A DNA stretch of 64,000 nucleotides from Planctomycetota bacterium (GTDB lineage: Bacteria; Planctomycetota; B15-G4). This document shows positions 1 to 9,494 of the stretch, in pieces. The notes under the pieces are model-generated. The model was not told the origin of the DNA and did no database searches. It saw only the letters and a list, made by a program, of their open reading frames with translations. Position 1 is the first letter of the stretch; each line of letters opens with the position of its first letter. Location: assembly GCA_029259745.1 (NCBI GenBank), contig JAJDEO010000042.1:1-64000 (forward strand). The letters are read 5' to 3'. The translations under genes were made by a program, and so were the position numbers.

Positions 1-3000
1 GGCATCGTCAATCGGCAGCGTGATCTCGGCGTCATAGGAGTCCATCGTGAAGCTGCTGGCGCCCGCGAGTGACGGGATCGACTGCGACGCGATCGGCAAC
101 TCGAGCGGCGCCCCGCCGATCTCGAACGGCAGCCCGTTCGGTTTGAGGACCGCGCCCGTCCAATCGAGCGTTGCGCCAGGACTCGTGACCGCACCGATGT
201 TCGCGACGCGGACAGACAGCGTGAGAGTCGGGACGCCGCCGGCCGGCACGGTCGCTTCGAGCTGCGGGAGATCGACCGCGAGATCGAACATCGGCGCCAC
301 CGGCGCATCACCGATCCGAGCAATCTTCACGAGGTTCAAGCCGGGCGGGATCGAAAGATCGACCTTCGCACCGGCGCCGCGCTTCTCGACCGTCGTCGAT
401 GTCACGATGACACCCGGCTGGTAGAGATCGCACTTCACGTCGCCATCGCCGATGTCGATGCGGTAGACACCCGGCACGAGCCCCGTCGCGAGCTCGAGCG
501 TGACGTCGGTGGCCTCCGTCTTCGGGTTGTCGACGAACGCCGAGTACGCCTCGCCGACATCGTCGCGCTGGTTGCAACTCACGGCGAGCTGCAGCTTGGG
601 CTCCATACGCGACGTCCAACGCACCTTCGGCATGAACGTCAGGCCTTCCCGCTGGATGTCGCCGCTGTGCCCGCCGAGCACCATGTTCTGGGCGTCGAAG
701 ACCTGCAGGAACACGCGGTCGGTGTGGTACGCACGCGCGGTCAAGAGCGGAAGGAAGTGACGGTAAAGCGCGATCGCCTTTTCGTAGGGCGTGTTCAACG
801 GGGCCGGACTCTTCGCCTGGAACCCGACACCGCAAGGCCCGAGGTCGGCGAGGGCGTAGCGGATCGCCATGTTCTGGTTGAAGAAGCCGAGCTCGGTCCA
901 TTCGCGCATGCGATCGATGAGCGCCGTGTCGACGAACGTCGTGCCGGGATGCTGGGGATCGCCGAGCGTCGTCAGCGACGAATCTTGGCTCAGCAACGGC
1001 AACATCCGCACGACTGTCGATCCGAACCGCGAGTCGCCACGGTAGCTCTTCGCGGCCCACGACTCCGAACCTTTGGCACCGTTCGGCTCGCCGGCGTCTT
1101 CCCACGCCATCACCGCGCGGAACATGCGCGTGACGGGCAGGAGGTAGCGCCAGCGGTCCGCTTCCGTCGAGCGTTCATACGCGAACGCCAGCGCCTCGAG
1201 GGCATAGCTCGACACACCGCTCGTGAAGAGCTTCTCGTCGTTCGGGTTCCCGGAGCGGCTGTACCAGACGCCATCGACGCCGATCTCGTTCGATGGCACG
1301 GACGCCGGGGCGACAAAGCCACTCGGCTTGCCGTTCGCCTGCACCGACATGTCGAGCGCATCGTCGCGGAGAGCGCGTGCCCAGTCCGAGAGGTCGGTGA
1401 CCATCGGATGGCTGCTCGGGAAGACATCGCGAAAGCCCGACATGACGCTCGGCACGACGGCGCGACCGTTGATCAGCGCGTCGACGGCCCATTCGGGCTC
1501 GTCGCTGATCTCATTCGACGTGAAGAAGTAGCTCTTGAAGTGCCAGCGCCCGGCGGACGTCGGCGCAGCGAAGGCGAGCGACGGATCCTGAGCGAACTTG
1601 AACCGCCGAGCAACGCCGAGCGCGAGCTCGGTCGTCATCGGCGTGGCACCGAACAGACTGTGGTAGAGCAGGAACGGGTTCGTGGTGTACTCGGCCGCGT
1701 GCTGCACGTCCGTGAGCGGCCCGGCGTAGTAGCCGTCCTGCACGATGCCGTTCTCGAAGAGCACCGTGCGCATCATCGAGTCGAGTCGATCGATCACACG
1801 GCGGTCGGCTTGGTCGCGACGCCCGGCATAGGTCGTCACGAGCTGGAGCAACAGCTCGACGTCGTCGCCCGGTCCCCCGCCGAACTCCCCTTGGTCGAGT
1901 CGTTCGTCGAGCCAGTAGGCGACTGCGTTGCGATGCACGTTCAGGTAGTCGCGCTGGAGGTCCGCCCACGCGAGGGTCCCCGTCGAGCTGCCACTCAACG
2001 CGACGAGCGGCCCCCACCACGAGTTGTCGATCTGCTCGTCGTCGAGGACGGCTTCGACCTCGGCGATGTCCCAGTCCTTGGGGTGCTCGCCCGCCTCGGC
2101 GTAGGCGTCGAGCAGAAGCAGCTCGATCTCGTTCGGGAAGTCGGTGGCGGCGAACCCGAGGTCGACGAAGTCGGCGAAGACGTCGCGGAAAACTTCGAGC
2201 TGCTCCACCCCGTCCGGGTCGCTGAGCTTCACCTGCAACAGCGGGTTCACGGCCGGAATGACGAGCGCCCACTGCTTGAGTGCCGCGAAGACGAGCGGCG
2301 ACGGCTCCCAATGCGACTCGGGAAGCGCGCCGGAGTTCCAGTCGACGAGGTCTTCGAGCACCGTGTTTCCGGCACGCGGCGCAACGACGCCCGCGAACTC
2401 GCGCATCAACACGTATGCGTTGACGTTCGAGAAGGCCTGCCCCACGGGTGAGAACGAGAGGTTCTCGGCACACGCCGGGTTCATGAAGCCGGTGCCGCCG
2501 TCCTCGGGGCAGGCGTAGGCCCACTCGTATCCGCGCGCCGCGAAGTGCGCGAGCCCACGCTGCGTCGAGCGGACCTCGTCGAGCAACCACGCCGCTCCCG
2601 GGTGTGACGGCACGGCGTTCATCAGTGCAGCCTGTGCGTTGCTGAGCAAGTGCCAGCGCCCGTCACGCGAACCGTCGAGCCACCCGACGAGATGCAGCAG
2701 CGCCACGCCGCGGTGCCACGGGTTTCCGTGCGCGAGGGCCCACGCCTCGGCGCCGTCGTGGTCACCTGCGTTGAAGAGGTTGACGAACGGCTGGAGCGCG
2801 CCGACGCTTGCGACGAGCGGACCGCTCGCTGAACGGCGGTAGAAGACGGGCAGCGTCTCGTGCTCGTGGAGCTCGAAGCCGGCGAGGAAGACCGGCGCAC
2901 CCGCACCCGCTTCGGAGCGCAGCCGAAGGGTCAGGTCGCCGTCGTCATTCGTGTAGGCCTTCACCCAGACCGACACGATGCCCGACACGTTCGTCCCGAA

Positions 3001-3549
3001 CGTCCCGGCCTTCAGCGACGTCTCGCAGCGGATGTCCGACGCCGCGACGGTCCACTGCGGAGTGGAGCCCGACGTGAACGGCGTCTCGACGTCGACAGCA
3101 ATGTCGTTCGACGTCGGGTCCTTGACGATCCACTCGAAGCTCTCGAACTCGACCCACGGGAACAGCGCGCCGAGTTCGAGCTTTACGCGGTAAGGCGTGT
3201 CGGGCTCGAGGTTCTCGATCTTCAGGCGCGTGCCCGAGGTCAGCATCAACGACGTGAAACGGTGGCGCTGATCGAGCTGGTCGAGGTCGATCGTCATGAC
3301 GTCGACCGGCCATACCTGATGCCCGAGTGGATGTGGCGCACCGTTCACGTGCACGGTGTCGAGCGCGGCGGGGGTCAGCGAGACCCCGGCCACGCCGCCG
3401 CTCTCGGTGAGTAGCTCGTACCCAGGTTCACCTTCCGCGAAACCGTTGAGGTCGCCGCAATCGACGATCAGGGGGAGCGACTGGGCCGCGAGAGGCGAGC
3501 AGAGAGCAACGATCGCGACGAGAAGTCGAGTGCACAGAGTCACGGGCAT
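1..3549 (-). CDS. Large secreted protein of unknown function (3' end beyond window)
   Basis: An open frame runs leftward from ATG 3549 to the window edge (1183 codons, no stop), so the C-terminus is missing. Residues 1–23 (MPVTLCTRLLVAIVALCSPLAAQ) form a typical Sec signal peptide; an in-frame ATG at 3564 would add five residues but spoil it. The N-terminal ~250 residues look beta-rich. Residues ~270–900 are helical and rich in Trp and Tyr, which could be an alpha/alpha-toroid as in some polysaccharide lyases, but I see no catalytic motif. The last ~170 residues return to beta-strand character. I do not recognise the family. It lies head-to-head with a secreted carboxypeptidase, sharing a 186-bp upstream region. 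Confidence 0.8.
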   Translation of the reverse strand, partial: MPVTLCTRLLVAIVALCSPLAAQSLPLIVDCGDLNGFAEGEPGYELLTESGGVAGVSLTPAALDTVHVNGAPHPLGHQVWPVDVMTIDLDQLDQRHRFTSLMLTSGTRLKIENLEPDTPYRVKLELGALFPWVEFESFEWIVKDPTSNDIAVDVETPFTSGSTPQWTVAASDIRCETSLKAGTFGTNVSGIVSVWVKAYTNDDGDLTLRLRSEAGAGAPVFLAGFELHEHETLPVFYRRSASGPLVASVGALQPFVNLFNAGDHDGAEAWALAHGNPWHRGVALLHLVGWLDGSRDGRWHLLSNAQAALMNAVPSHPGAAWLLDEVRSTQRGLAHFAARGYEWAYACPEDGGTGFMNPACAENLSFSPVGQAFSNVNAYVLMREFAGVVAPRAGNTVLEDLVDWNSGALPESHWEPSPLVFAALKQWALVIPAVNPLLQVKLSDPDGVEQLEVFRDVFADFVDLGFAATDFPNEIELLLLDAYAEAGEHPKDWDIAEVEAVLDDEQIDNSWWGPLVALSGSSTGTLAWADLQRDYLNVHRNAVAYWLDERLDQGEFGGGPGDDVELLLQLVTTYAGRRDQADRRVIDRLDSMMRTVLFENGIVQDGYYAGPLTDVQHAAEYTTNPFLLYHSLFGATPMTTELALGVARRFKFAQDPSLAFAAPTSAGRWHFKSYFFTSNEISDEPEWAVDALINGRAVVPSVMSGFRDVFPSSHPMVTDLSDWARALRDDALDMSVQANGKPSGFVAPASVPSNEIGVDGVWYSRSGNPNDEKLFTSGVSSYALEALAFAYERSTEADRWRYLLPVTRMFRAVMAWEDAGEPNGAKGSESWAAKSYRGDSRFGSTVVRMLPLLSQDSSLTTLGDPQHPGTTFVDTALIDRMREWTELGFFNQNMAIRYALADLGPCGVGFQAKSPAPLNTPYEKAIALYRHFLPLLTARAYHTDRVFLQVFDAQNMVLGGHSGDIQREGLTFMPKVRWTSRMEPKLQLAVSCNQRDDVGEAYSAFVDNPKTEATDVTLELATGLVPGVYRIDIGDGDVKCDLYQPGVIVTSTTVEKRGAGAKVDLSIPPGLNLVKIARIGDAPVAPMFDLAVDLPQLEATVPAGGVPTLTLSVRVANIGAVTSPGATLDWTGAVLKPNGLPFEIGGAPLELPIASQSIPSLAGASSFTMDSYDAEITLPIDDA

Positions 3550-3735
3550 CGGGTGATCAACCATCGGGGGGTGGATGACGTGGGGTAGGCCCGCAGGGCG
3601 CGCAGATGTCGCATCTGTCGAGCCCTTACCCCATTGCCTGTACGTGAATGGCTCGCTTCCCGTGCAGAGTTCATCCCCCGAGCGGCCGAGGCCACCGTTA
3701 CACTGAGGCATCTCTCCCCCGACGGATCTCTCCCG

Positions 3736-6261
3736 ATGCCCTCGATCTTCACGGCCTGCGCCCTGCGCGCAGCCGGCGTTGGTGTTGTTCTCTCAGCGCT
3801 GACCCTCCCCGCTCCCGCCCAGGACGCCGCCGGTCCGTTCCTCGGCGATGGCCCTCATCTCGTCGAGGTTCTCATTGACGGCCCGTCCGCGTTGCGTGCG
3901 ATCGCCGATCTCGGACTCGACGTCCCCTGTGGTCAGCCACGCCTCGGTCCCGAAGGACCACACCGGGCCGCCGTGCTCGCGAGTGCCGAGGACCTCCAGC
4001 GCCTCGATGCGCGTGGCATCAGCTGGGAGATGCGGCAGGTCGACCTCGACGACTTCTACCGCTCGCGCCTCGAGGTCCCGCAGACCTACGCACTCGGCAG
4101 CGGTCCGACCTACGGCTCCGCGCTCAACCCCGTCTTCGGGCAGGGCGGCATGGGCGGCTTCTACACCTACGCCGAAGTCGTCTCGGTCCTCGATCAGCTC
4201 AGCGCCGCGTACCCCGACCTCGTCTCACCGAAGCAATCGATCGGCACGACGATCGAAGGCCGCGACATCTGGGCGGTGAAGATCTCGGACAACCCCGGCG
4301 TCGACGAGAACGAGCCCGAGGTGCGCTTTGACGCGATACATCACGCGCGCGAGCCGCAGGGCATGCAGACGCTGATCTGGTTCATGTCGTTCCTGCTCGA
4401 GGACTACGGCAGCGACCCGCTCGCGACCTACCTCGTCGACGAGCGCGAGATCTGGTGCATCCCCGTCGTGAACCCGGACGGCTACGAGTACAACCGTTCG
4501 ATCGAACCGAACGGCGGCGGGCTGTGGCGCAAGAACCGGCGCAACAACGGCGACGGCACGATCGGCGTCGACCTGAACCGCAACTACCCGTTCGAGTGGG
4601 GCTACGACAACATCGGCTCGAGCCCCTTCACCGGCGACGTCACGTACCGCGGACCCTCGCCCGCCTCCGAACCGGAGACCATGGCGATGACGGCGTTCAT
4701 CTCGTCACGCCTCTTCCGCACCGCACTCTCGATCCATACCTTCTCGAACCTCTGGCTCGGACCGTACGGCTACGATCTCGTCACCCCGCCAGACAGCGCT
4801 GCCCTCGATGAGATCGCCGACCTCGCCGTCGAAGTCAACGGCTACGCCGCCGGCCAGGGACCCGTCGTGCTCTACGCAGCCAACGGCGGCACTTTCGACT
4901 ACGACTACGGCACGCACGGAGTCTTCAGCTGGACGCCCGAAATCGGCGGACAGAACGACGGTTTCTGGCCGCCGTCTGTACGCATCGTGCCGCTCGCCGA
5001 AGAGAACCTGCTCGGCTTCCAGCGCACGGCGCTCGCGGGTGGGGCGTGGGTGCGCGCGTCGGACGTGACGCGCCTCGAGATCGGCAACGGGAACGGCGCT
5101 TTCGAGGCCGGTGAGTCGGTCGACTTCGACGTCGTGTTGCGCAACTCCGGCCGCGATGCTGCCAGTAGTGCGACGGTGAGTCTGTCGTCGGCGAGCCCCT
5201 TTGCGTCGATCGCCACGCCGAGCGCGAACGTGGGTGCGCTCGCGCCCTTCACGTCGAGCCTACCGCAGACGGTGAGCCTCGGCATCGCGCCGGGCACGCC
5301 CTCCGGCACGCTCATCGACTACACGCTTTCGATCGTCTACGACGGCTTCGTGCAGGAGACGGCCGGCAAGCTCGTCACGGGCACGCCGCGCGTGCTCATC
5401 GTCGACGACCTCGAGGTCGATGTCGGTTGGACGGTTGGCCTGCCTTCGGACACGGCCGCGACGGGCCTTTGGGAACGCGCCGACCCGATCGGCACCGACA
5501 GCGGCGGCGTCCCCGCCGCGCCAGGAGTCGACGCCACGCCGGGCCCCAGCACCTTCGCCTACGTCACCGGAAACGGCGGCGGATCGGCCGGCAACGACGA
5601 TGTCGACGACGGCTTGACCACGCTGATCACCCCCCGCTTCGACCTCGCGGGAGCGGGCGTCGCGACGGTGGGTTACACGCGTTGGTACGCCGACCTGTCG
5701 ACGGCCGACGACGTGTTCGACGTCTCGATCTCCAATGACGACGGCGCCAACTGGACGTCGCTCGAGGTCGTGACGAGCACCGAGAACTCGTGGACGCAGG
5801 TCGAGTTCGTCGTCCCCGAGGTGATCGCCCAGACGGATGCGATGCGTTTGCGCTTCATCGCTCGCGACGACCCGAACAACTCGGTCTACGAAGCGGGCAT
5901 CGACGATCTCACGATCTCGATCTACGGCGACCGCCCCCACACCCTGATCTGGGGCACGCCCGAGATCGACACGGACATCGCCTTCACGCTCGTCGGCGAA
6001 CCCGGCGCCGCCTACACGTGGTACCTGAGCCCGGCAACCGTGAACCTGCAGATCGGCAGCGTCGACGGACCGCTGCTGATCGACCCGTCGCTGCTCATCA
6101 CGTTCCTCGCGGGAACCGTGCCGGCGTCCGGGCAGGTCCGTTTCGACACGACGCTGCCGAACGACCCGCTGCTGATCGGCCTCACGGCGTACTTCCAGGC
6201 GTTGACGGTCGACGGAGGAGACAAGGCGCTTTCGAACCGCACGGAACTGACGGTCGAGTAG
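3736..6261 (+). CDS. Secreted M14-family zinc carboxypeptidase with C-terminal beta domains
   Basis: Predicted metallocarboxypeptidase that removes C-terminal residues from peptides outside the cytoplasm. The ATG at 3736 gives a signal peptide ending near PAPAQ; an upstream in-frame start at 3634 would bury it. The zinc site is complete: HHARE gives H203 and E206, and SIHTF gives H334. Substrate-binding N281–R282 lie in DLNRNYP, and the catalytic glutamate is E402 in SWTPEIGG. After the ~435-residue catalytic domain come a CARDB-like beta domain (~440–540), a MAM/jelly-roll-like region with DDVFDVSISNDDG (~610–735) and a C-terminal module (~735–841) resembling those ending other secreted proteins here. 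The 841-residue length fits a multidomain secreted M14 enzyme. Substrate unknown. Confidence 0.93.
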   Translation: MPSIFTACALRAAGVGVVLSALTLPAPAQDAAGPFLGDGPHLVEVLIDGPSALRAIADLGLDVPCGQPRLGPEGPHRAAVLASAEDLQRLDARGISWEMRQVDLDDFYRSRLEVPQTYALGSGPTYGSALNPVFGQGGMGGFYTYAEVVSVLDQLSAAYPDLVSPKQSIGTTIEGRDIWAVKISDNPGVDENEPEVRFDAIHHAREPQGMQTLIWFMSFLLEDYGSDPLATYLVDEREIWCIPVVNPDGYEYNRSIEPNGGGLWRKNRRNNGDGTIGVDLNRNYPFEWGYDNIGSSPFTGDVTYRGPSPASEPETMAMTAFISSRLFRTALSIHTFSNLWLGPYGYDLVTPPDSAALDEIADLAVEVNGYAAGQGPVVLYAANGGTFDYDYGTHGVFSWTPEIGGQNDGFWPPSVRIVPLAEENLLGFQRTALAGGAWVRASDVTRLEIGNGNGAFEAGESVDFDVVLRNSGRDAASSATVSLSSASPFASIATPSANVGALAPFTSSLPQTVSLGIAPGTPSGTLIDYTLSIVYDGFVQETAGKLVTGTPRVLIVDDLEVDVGWTVGLPSDTAATGLWERADPIGTDSGGVPAAPGVDATPGPSTFAYVTGNGGGSAGNDDVDDGLTTLITPRFDLAGAGVATVGYTRWYADLSTADDVFDVSISNDDGANWTSLEVVTSTENSWTQVEFVVPEVIAQTDAMRLRFIARDDPNNSVYEAGIDDLTISIYGDRPHTLIWGTPEIDTDIAFTLVGEPGAAYTWYLSPATVNLQIGSVDGPLLIDPSLLITFLAGTVPASGQVRFDTTLPNDPLLIGLTAYFQALTVDGGDKALSNRTELTVE

Positions 6262-6290
6262 AGCGTCGGGTATGTGCGCGACCGCGGGCG

Positions 6291-6428
6291 TCAGTCGAAG
6301 AGCCCGCGGTCGCTCACCTGCCAGAGCACGTACGCGTTCACGAGTAGCGCGACAGTGAGCGCGGCACGGCTCGGCGTCGACGCGCGCTGCCATGCGAGCA
6401 GGCTCGCGAGCGATCGCGCGCGCCGGCG
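6291..6428 (-). pseudogene. Possible remnant or startless small membrane ORF
   Basis: Between the carboxypeptidase and hydrolase stops there is an open frame on the minus strand with no ATG, GTG or TTG. It encodes about 45 residues ending in a hydrophobic stretch (ALTVALLVNAYVLWQVS) followed by DRGLFD and a stop at 6291. It looks like the C-terminal membrane segment of a lost or frameshifted gene. The preceding sequence in another frame offers an ATG at 6446 (MTFTPDA), so a single frameshift could connect them. No function can be assigned. Confidence 0.2.
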
Positions 6429-6500
6429 TCAGGCGTGAACGTCATCGAGTGAGGCGGAGCGCCACGACCGTTGGCGCGACGGCCAGCGAGCGGGTGAACG

Positions 6501-7484
6501 TCACGGCTCGGCGAAGAACGCGCGCAGTCGGCGTGCTGTCTCGGCGGGCCGCTGCTCCTGCGGGTAGTGGAATGTGTCGGCCATGACGTCGAGCCGGCAG
6601 TCGGGGATACGTCGCTCGAACTCGCGAGCGAATCGCTCGACAGGATAGGCGATGTCCTCGCCGCCCCAGAGGAGCAGCGTCCGCGCCGCGATGCGTGCGA
6701 GGTCCTCGACGCGCTCACCGTTCTCGTCGCGGGCGAGGTCGACCATGGCACCCCAGTTGTCTGGGTTGTCAGCCACAGCCCACACTTCGCGAACGCGCTC
6801 GGGGTCGAGCTCCTCGGGGAAGTGCGGCTCCAGTGCCGTCTCGATCCGCGCCGGTGAGTTGAGCAGGTAGCCGAATGACGCGCCGGGGACGTTGCGCATC
6901 GCCTTCTCCTCGGGCAGCCACTCGTCGTCCTTGCGCGGCACTCCGGAGCTGTTCATGAGCACGAGGCGTCGGACGAGTTCTGGGTGCTCGACGGCCGTGC
7001 GCCAGGCAAACTCGCCGCCGTAGCTCTGCCCCACCAGATCGACCGGCCCGACGTCGAGGTCGGCGATGAATGCAGCGATCCACTCGGCGCAGGCTGCGAA
7101 CGTGTAGTCATCGAGCGTCGTCCGCGTCGTCCCGTGCCCGACGACATCGACGACGTAGACATCGTGATCGCGCGCCAGCCCATCATCACCGAACACGACC
7201 TCCGTCCAGCTCATGAGGGAAGACGGAGTGCCGTGCACGAGCACGACGGGCGTCGGCGCGCCGTCGCCAGCGCCGCGGACGTGGTAGTACGTCGCCGTCC
7301 CCTCGGACCGCCCGTCGACCGGGAACGTGAAGGTGCGTTGCTCGAGACCGAGTTCGCGCACAGGCGCATTCTTCTCGAGTTCGAGCAGCGTGCTCCGCAC
7401 CTCGTCTTTCGAGAGGCCCGAACACGACACGACGAGAGCGAGGAACACGACGACAGTAGCGACGATGATGAGGATGCGAGTCAC
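6501..7484 (-). CDS. Alpha/beta-hydrolase lipoprotein
   Basis: Alpha/beta-hydrolase-fold enzyme, probably an esterase or lipase-like hydrolase anchored to a membrane. The GTG at 7484 overlaps the stop of the upstream methyltransferase by 4 nt (GTGA) and gives a hydrophobic leader ending in a lipobox-like VVSC (Cys21). The fold motifs are in order: the oxyanion segment VLVHGTPSS (~81–89), the nucleophile elbow GQSYGG with Ser154, the acid Asp277 in [10 protein letters not shown], and His306 in DTFHYPQ. At 327 residues the length is usual. As the last gene of a three-gene lipid operon, it may act on a modified acyl lipid; that substrate is inference. Confidence 0.88.
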   Translation of the reverse strand: MTRILIIVATVVVFLALVVSCSGLSKDEVRSTLLELEKNAPVRELGLEQRTFTFPVDGRSEGTATYYHVRGAGDGAPTPVVLVHGTPSSLMSWTEVVFGDDGLARDHDVYVVDVVGHGTTRTTLDDYTFAACAEWIAAFIADLDVGPVDLVGQSYGGEFAWRTAVEHPELVRRLVLMNSSGVPRKDDEWLPEEKAMRNVPGASFGYLLNSPARIETALEPHFPEELDPERVREVWAVADNPDNWGAMVDLARDENGERVEDLARIAARTLLLWGGEDIAYPVERFAREFERRIPDCRLDVMADTFHYPQEQRPAETARRLRAFFAEP

Positions 7485-8524
7485 TCCCCGCGCTCCAGGG
7501 CGCGCTTGCTGAAGAGATAGTGCGAGACGAACCATTCGTGGCCGTCGCGATAGCCCCACAGCTCCGCGCAGGCCATGAAGAAGATGCGCCAATACTCGGC
7601 CATCTTGCGACTGTCGGCGCCGTAGGCCTCCGCGAGGACGGGTTCGAGTTCGACGCGCGCGGCGTCGAAGTTGTCGAGCCAGGCCTCTGACGTCTTCGCG
7701 TAGTGCGTGCCATTGACGCGCCAGTGCTCCTCGAGCACGACGTCGCGCTGGAAGTACGTGAGGAGGTCGTCGGACGGCATCTGTCCGCCGGTGAAGAAGT
7801 ACCGCCCCATCCAGTTGTCGTCGCCCTCGGTTTCAAAGGGGTACGCGTACTCGCGGTGCGTGAAGATGTGGATGAAGAGGCGAGCGTCCGGCGCCATCAT
7901 GCGCGCGACGCGTTCCAGCAGCGTCTCGTAGTTGCGCATGTGCTCGAACATCTCGATCGAGAAGACGCGGTCGAACGTTTCACCGACCTCGAACTCGTTC
8001 ATGTCGCACGTCATGATCGACACATTGTCGAGGCCGCGCGCGGCGGCGCGCGCGAGGATATTCTCACGCTGGCTCTCGGAGTTGCTGACGCCGAGGATCG
8101 GACTGTTCGGGAAGTGCTCAGCGAGATAGAGCGTCAACGACCCCCAGCCGCAGCCGAGTTCGAGCACACGCATGCCGTCGCGCATCCCCGAGCGTTCGAC
8201 GTAGAGCGCGAGCATGCGCTCTTCCGCCTCGTCGAGCGTCGTGACGCCTTCACTCCAGAGCCCGCTGCTGTACTTCAGCCGTCGGCCGAGCACGCGCTCG
8301 TAGAACGCTGCCGGAACTTCGTAGTGCTGGTCGTTGGCATCGGTCGTGTTGATCGCGATATCCGACCGACGCAACTCGTCGATCCACGTCCTGAGCGCCT
8401 CGTGTTGCTCCTCGGCACCGCCGCGGTCTTCGTCCCGCAGACGCATTCGCAGCAGGCGACGGATTCCGAACCGCAGGACGGGATCGGGCAGGAGCCCACG
8501 CTCCATCATCCAAGTGGCGACCAT
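7481..8524 (-). CDS. Cfa-type SAM-dependent methyltransferase (cyclopropane synthase family)
   Basis: Class I methyltransferase of the cyclopropane-fatty-acid/mycolate cyclopropane synthase superfamily, 347 residues. The SAM-binding motif [16 protein letters not shown] is clear, followed by GVSNSESQ and the acidic EMFEHM segment. The N-terminal segment around [14 protein letters not shown] and YSSGLWSEG matches the lipid-binding region of the family. The Cys found in E. coli Cfa (YSC) is Ser here, while the His of the LLH motif is kept (FIHIF). It could transfer a methyl to an acyl double bond or act on a small amine, as relatives do. The start abuts the upstream stop exactly (TGA|ATG) and its stop overlaps the hydrolase start. 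Confidence 0.88.
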   Translation of the reverse strand: MVATWMMERGLLPDPVLRFGIRRLLRMRLRDEDRGGAEEQHEALRTWIDELRRSDIAINTTDANDQHYEVPAAFYERVLGRRLKYSSGLWSEGVTTLDEAEERMLALYVERSGMRDGMRVLELGCGWGSLTLYLAEHFPNSPILGVSNSESQRENILARAAARGLDNVSIMTCDMNEFEVGETFDRVFSIEMFEHMRNYETLLERVARMMAPDARLFIHIFTHREYAYPFETEGDDNWMGRYFFTGGQMPSDDLLTYFQRDVVLEEHWRVNGTHYAKTSEAWLDNFDAARVELEPVLAEAYGADSRKMAEYWRIFFMACAELWGYRDGHEWFVSHYLFSKRALERGE

Positions 8525-9328
8525 TCAGACAGACTCCAGCGGCGTGTCGGGGTTCTCTTCGGGGAACCACGGGAAGAAGGCGTTCGTCGAGGCCTGATAG
8601 CGTCGGTAGTCTGCGCCGCGCGAACGCAGCGCCTGCTTCTCGGCGTGCGGGATGCCCGTCAGCTTCGTGACGAAGACGTACATGACGAGCGGCCCGAGGA
8701 ACATCCAGGGGCCGTACGGCGCCGGCCAGGCCAGCAGCGCGAAGCCCCACCAGATGAGCCATTCGCAGAAATAGTTCGGGTGCCGCGAGTAGCGCCACAT
8801 GCCGCTGCGGCACGTCTTGCCCTTGTTCTCGGGATTACGGCGCCAGGCGGCGAGCTGCCGGTCTGCGATCGACTCGCCGAGTTTTGCGACGATGAACACG
8901 ACGAGGCCGACCGCCTGCACGGGAGCGATCGTCTCGCGCGCCGTATGGGCGATGACGAGGAACGGGATCGAGAGGAACGCCGCGAGGGCCGCCTGGGCCT
9001 GGAATACCCACGCGAAGTGCGCGTTGGCCGCATCTCCCCAGTGCTCTCGCAGCGCCTTGTAGCGCCCGTCTTCCTCCTTCCCGAGTATGCGATCGGTGAG
9101 CAGGTGCCAAGCCAGTCGACCGCCCCACACGCCGCCGACAGCCCCCGCCAAGCCACGCTGGACGATCGATCCATCACCGGCGACCGCATAGAGGACGGCC
9201 AAGCCGGCGATGCTCGCGGCCCAGCCGACATCAACGAGCCCGGCGTCCTTGTGACGCACCGAAAGCAACCACAGAGCGCCCATGAGCACAGCGGCGACGA
9301 TCCAACCGGTGACGAGAAGCGAGAGCAT
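8525..9328 (-). CDS. DUF1295 / steroid 5-alpha-reductase-like integral membrane protein
   Basis: Polytopic membrane protein of 267 residues with six or seven hydrophobic segments. The family signature MWRYSRHPNYFCEWLIWWGF lies near residues 175–195, and a KLTGIPHAEKQALRSRG segment precedes the final YRRYQ motif. This is the DUF1295 family, related to 3-oxo-5-alpha-steroid 4-dehydrogenases and isoprenylcysteine methyltransferases. Its reaction is unproven; reduction of an acyl or isoprenoid double bond is a reasonable guess. It is the first gene of the leftward arm of the lipid cluster and starts 166 bp from the divergent desaturase gene. Confidence 0.88.
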   Translation of the reverse strand: MLSLLVTGWIVAAVLMGALWLLSVRHKDAGLVDVGWAASIAGLAVLYAVAGDGSIVQRGLAGAVGGVWGGRLAWHLLTDRILGKEEDGRYKALREHWGDAANAHFAWVFQAQAALAAFLSIPFLVIAHTARETIAPVQAVGLVVFIVAKLGESIADRQLAAWRRNPENKGKTCRSGMWRYSRHPNYFCEWLIWWGFALLAWPAPYGPWMFLGPLVMYVFVTKLTGIPHAEKQALRSRGADYRRYQASTNAFFPWFPEENPDTPLESV

Positions 9329-9494
9329 GGTGAATCCGAAGAGAGCGCGGCGACGAATCGCTGTTCAACTCCTCCTTCGAAACCATGGACGCCATGGATT
9401 CCAGTCATTGCGCTTTTCTGTTCCGGTCCTACCGCGATTGCCAGAGATCCGCCACGCCGGCCTCACGCCTCGGCGGACCCCCTTGAACCCCACC
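9329..9494. promoter_or_regulatory. Divergent promoter region of the lipid-modification cluster
   Basis: This 166-bp space separates the start codons of the two divergent lipid operons, so it must hold both promoters. A repeated CCATGG pair (near 9383–9397) forms a small dyad that could be a binding site. I cannot place -35/-10 boxes confidently. Confidence 0.4.

Noticed and set aside
667..2451. 594-codon plus-strand open frame
   Set aside because: It is antisense to the secreted-protein gene, has Arg/Asp/Glu-rich shadow composition (RRHRGTEQ-type) and no family features.
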